From: Nocardia acidivorans NBRC 108247
Lineage (GTDB): Bacteria; Actinomycetota; Actinomycetes; Mycobacteriales; Mycobacteriaceae
NCBI RefSeq assembly: GCF_001625085.1
Contig: NZ_BDAW01000016.1
Span: forward strand, 1 to 64,000
Reading direction: 5' to 3'
DNA length: 64,000 bases
How positions within the stretch are numbered: the stretch's first letter is position 1; every line of letters starts with the position of its first letter. The notes under the pieces were generated by a model. The model was not told the origin of the DNA and did no database searches. It saw only the letters and a list, made by a program, of their open reading frames with translations. A program made the translations under genes and the position numbers. Positions 63,740-64,000 of the stretch are shown here, piece after piece.

Positions 63740-64000
63740 CCGACCCTTTCGCAGCTGCGTGCGTTCGTGGCGATTGCTGAATATCGTCATTTCGGTACCG
63801 CGGCGGCTCGGCTGAACGTGAGCCAACCCACGTTATCGCAGGCTTTGGCATCACTGGAAAACGGACTCGGTCTCCAGCTGATCGAGCGCAGCACCCGCCG
63901 GGTATTGGTCACACCCGCAGGTAAACGCCTTCTGCCCCAAGCTATGGCGACACTCGAGGCCGCTGACCGTTTTGTCGCTTCGGCCGCCGGTTCGGGTCTC
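63719..64000 (+). CDS. oxyR: OxyR, LysR-family peroxide sensor (5' part, cut by window edge)
   Basis: The GTG start gives [20 protein letters not shown], followed by the Lys[31 protein letters not shown] and [15 protein letters not shown]; 94 codons are seen. OxyR activates ahpC under peroxide stress, and the divergent oxyR-ahpCD order is the classical mycobacterial/Nocardia one. The redox-sensing Cys residues lie beyond the edge. Confidence 0.92.
   Translation, partial: MTDQTYQPTLSQLRAFVAIAEYRHFGTAAARLNVSQPTLSQALASLENGLGLQLIERSTRRVLVTPAGKRLLPQAMATLEAADRFVASAAGSGL

Overview
The window looks like chromosomal DNA of a high-GC actinomycete of the mycolate-bearing order Mycobacteriales, most likely Nocardia or a close relative. 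This rests on gene content: a complete ESX/type VII secretion (T7SS) cluster with PE and PPE proteins, an L_180-class NAD-glutamate dehydrogenase, a PknG-type kinase and a divergent oxyR-ahpCD locus. The genus is an inference. I saw no rRNA, tRNA, insertion sequence or CRISPR array.

Layout. 1-6282: an ESX-associated flank with a Gly/Pro-rich protein (cut by the window edge), an NlpC/P60 hydrolase, a WXG-like long secreted protein, an MFS exporter and two small proteins. 6667-7215: a stand-alone threonyl-tRNA-synthetase-type editing domain. 7581-26967: the T7SS core in the order eccA, eccB, eccC, PE, PPE, two Esx-like proteins, espG, an EspI/MinD-like ATPase, eccD, mycP, eccE, a small XRE regulator and two membrane proteins. 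Many of these genes overlap by 4 bases. 27091-44511: nitrogen and envelope genes, namely gdh, a secreted protease, an SPFH/zinc-ribbon protein, an asparagine-type permease, a PknG-like kinase, DUF1707, MerR, three small secreted proteins, a gamma-glutamyltransferase lipoprotein and an AraC regulator. 44728-51991: an island of T7SS-type effectors: a transglycosylase, a decayed C3-like ADP-ribosyltransferase, an FHA/zinc-metallopeptidase toxin with a possible immunity gene, a frameshifted R-S-E ADP-ribosyltransferase and a broken effector. 52091-56394: a RiPP operon on the minus strand with a 50-residue precursor, an FxsB-like radical SAM/SPASM enzyme, an HEXXH-type peptide modification protein and a DUF218/YdcF protein. 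56765-64000: an MFS transporter, DUF5134, a class III aminotransferase, PhzF, an HNH nuclease, ahpD, ahpC and the start of oxyR.

Two repeated palindromes tie these blocks together. TTCCC-N6-GGGAA occurs at least nine times exactly and several times with one mismatch. Most copies lie 45-75 bp upstream of a start codon, in front of eccA, the PE/PPE/Esx operon, the PknG-like kinase, the effectors and the RiPP precursor. This suggests one regulon joining T7SS, its effectors and the peptide. A second palindrome, GTGCCGT-N6-ACGGTACAT, precedes gdh, the permease, the SPFH gene, two secreted proteins and eccA. The strongest candidates for an undescribed system are the RiPP operon, whose core sequence resembles cyclophane (triceptide) substrates, and its apparent co-regulation with type VII secretion and polymorphic toxins. 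All calls were made by eye from sequence and motif recognition; no database search was run.
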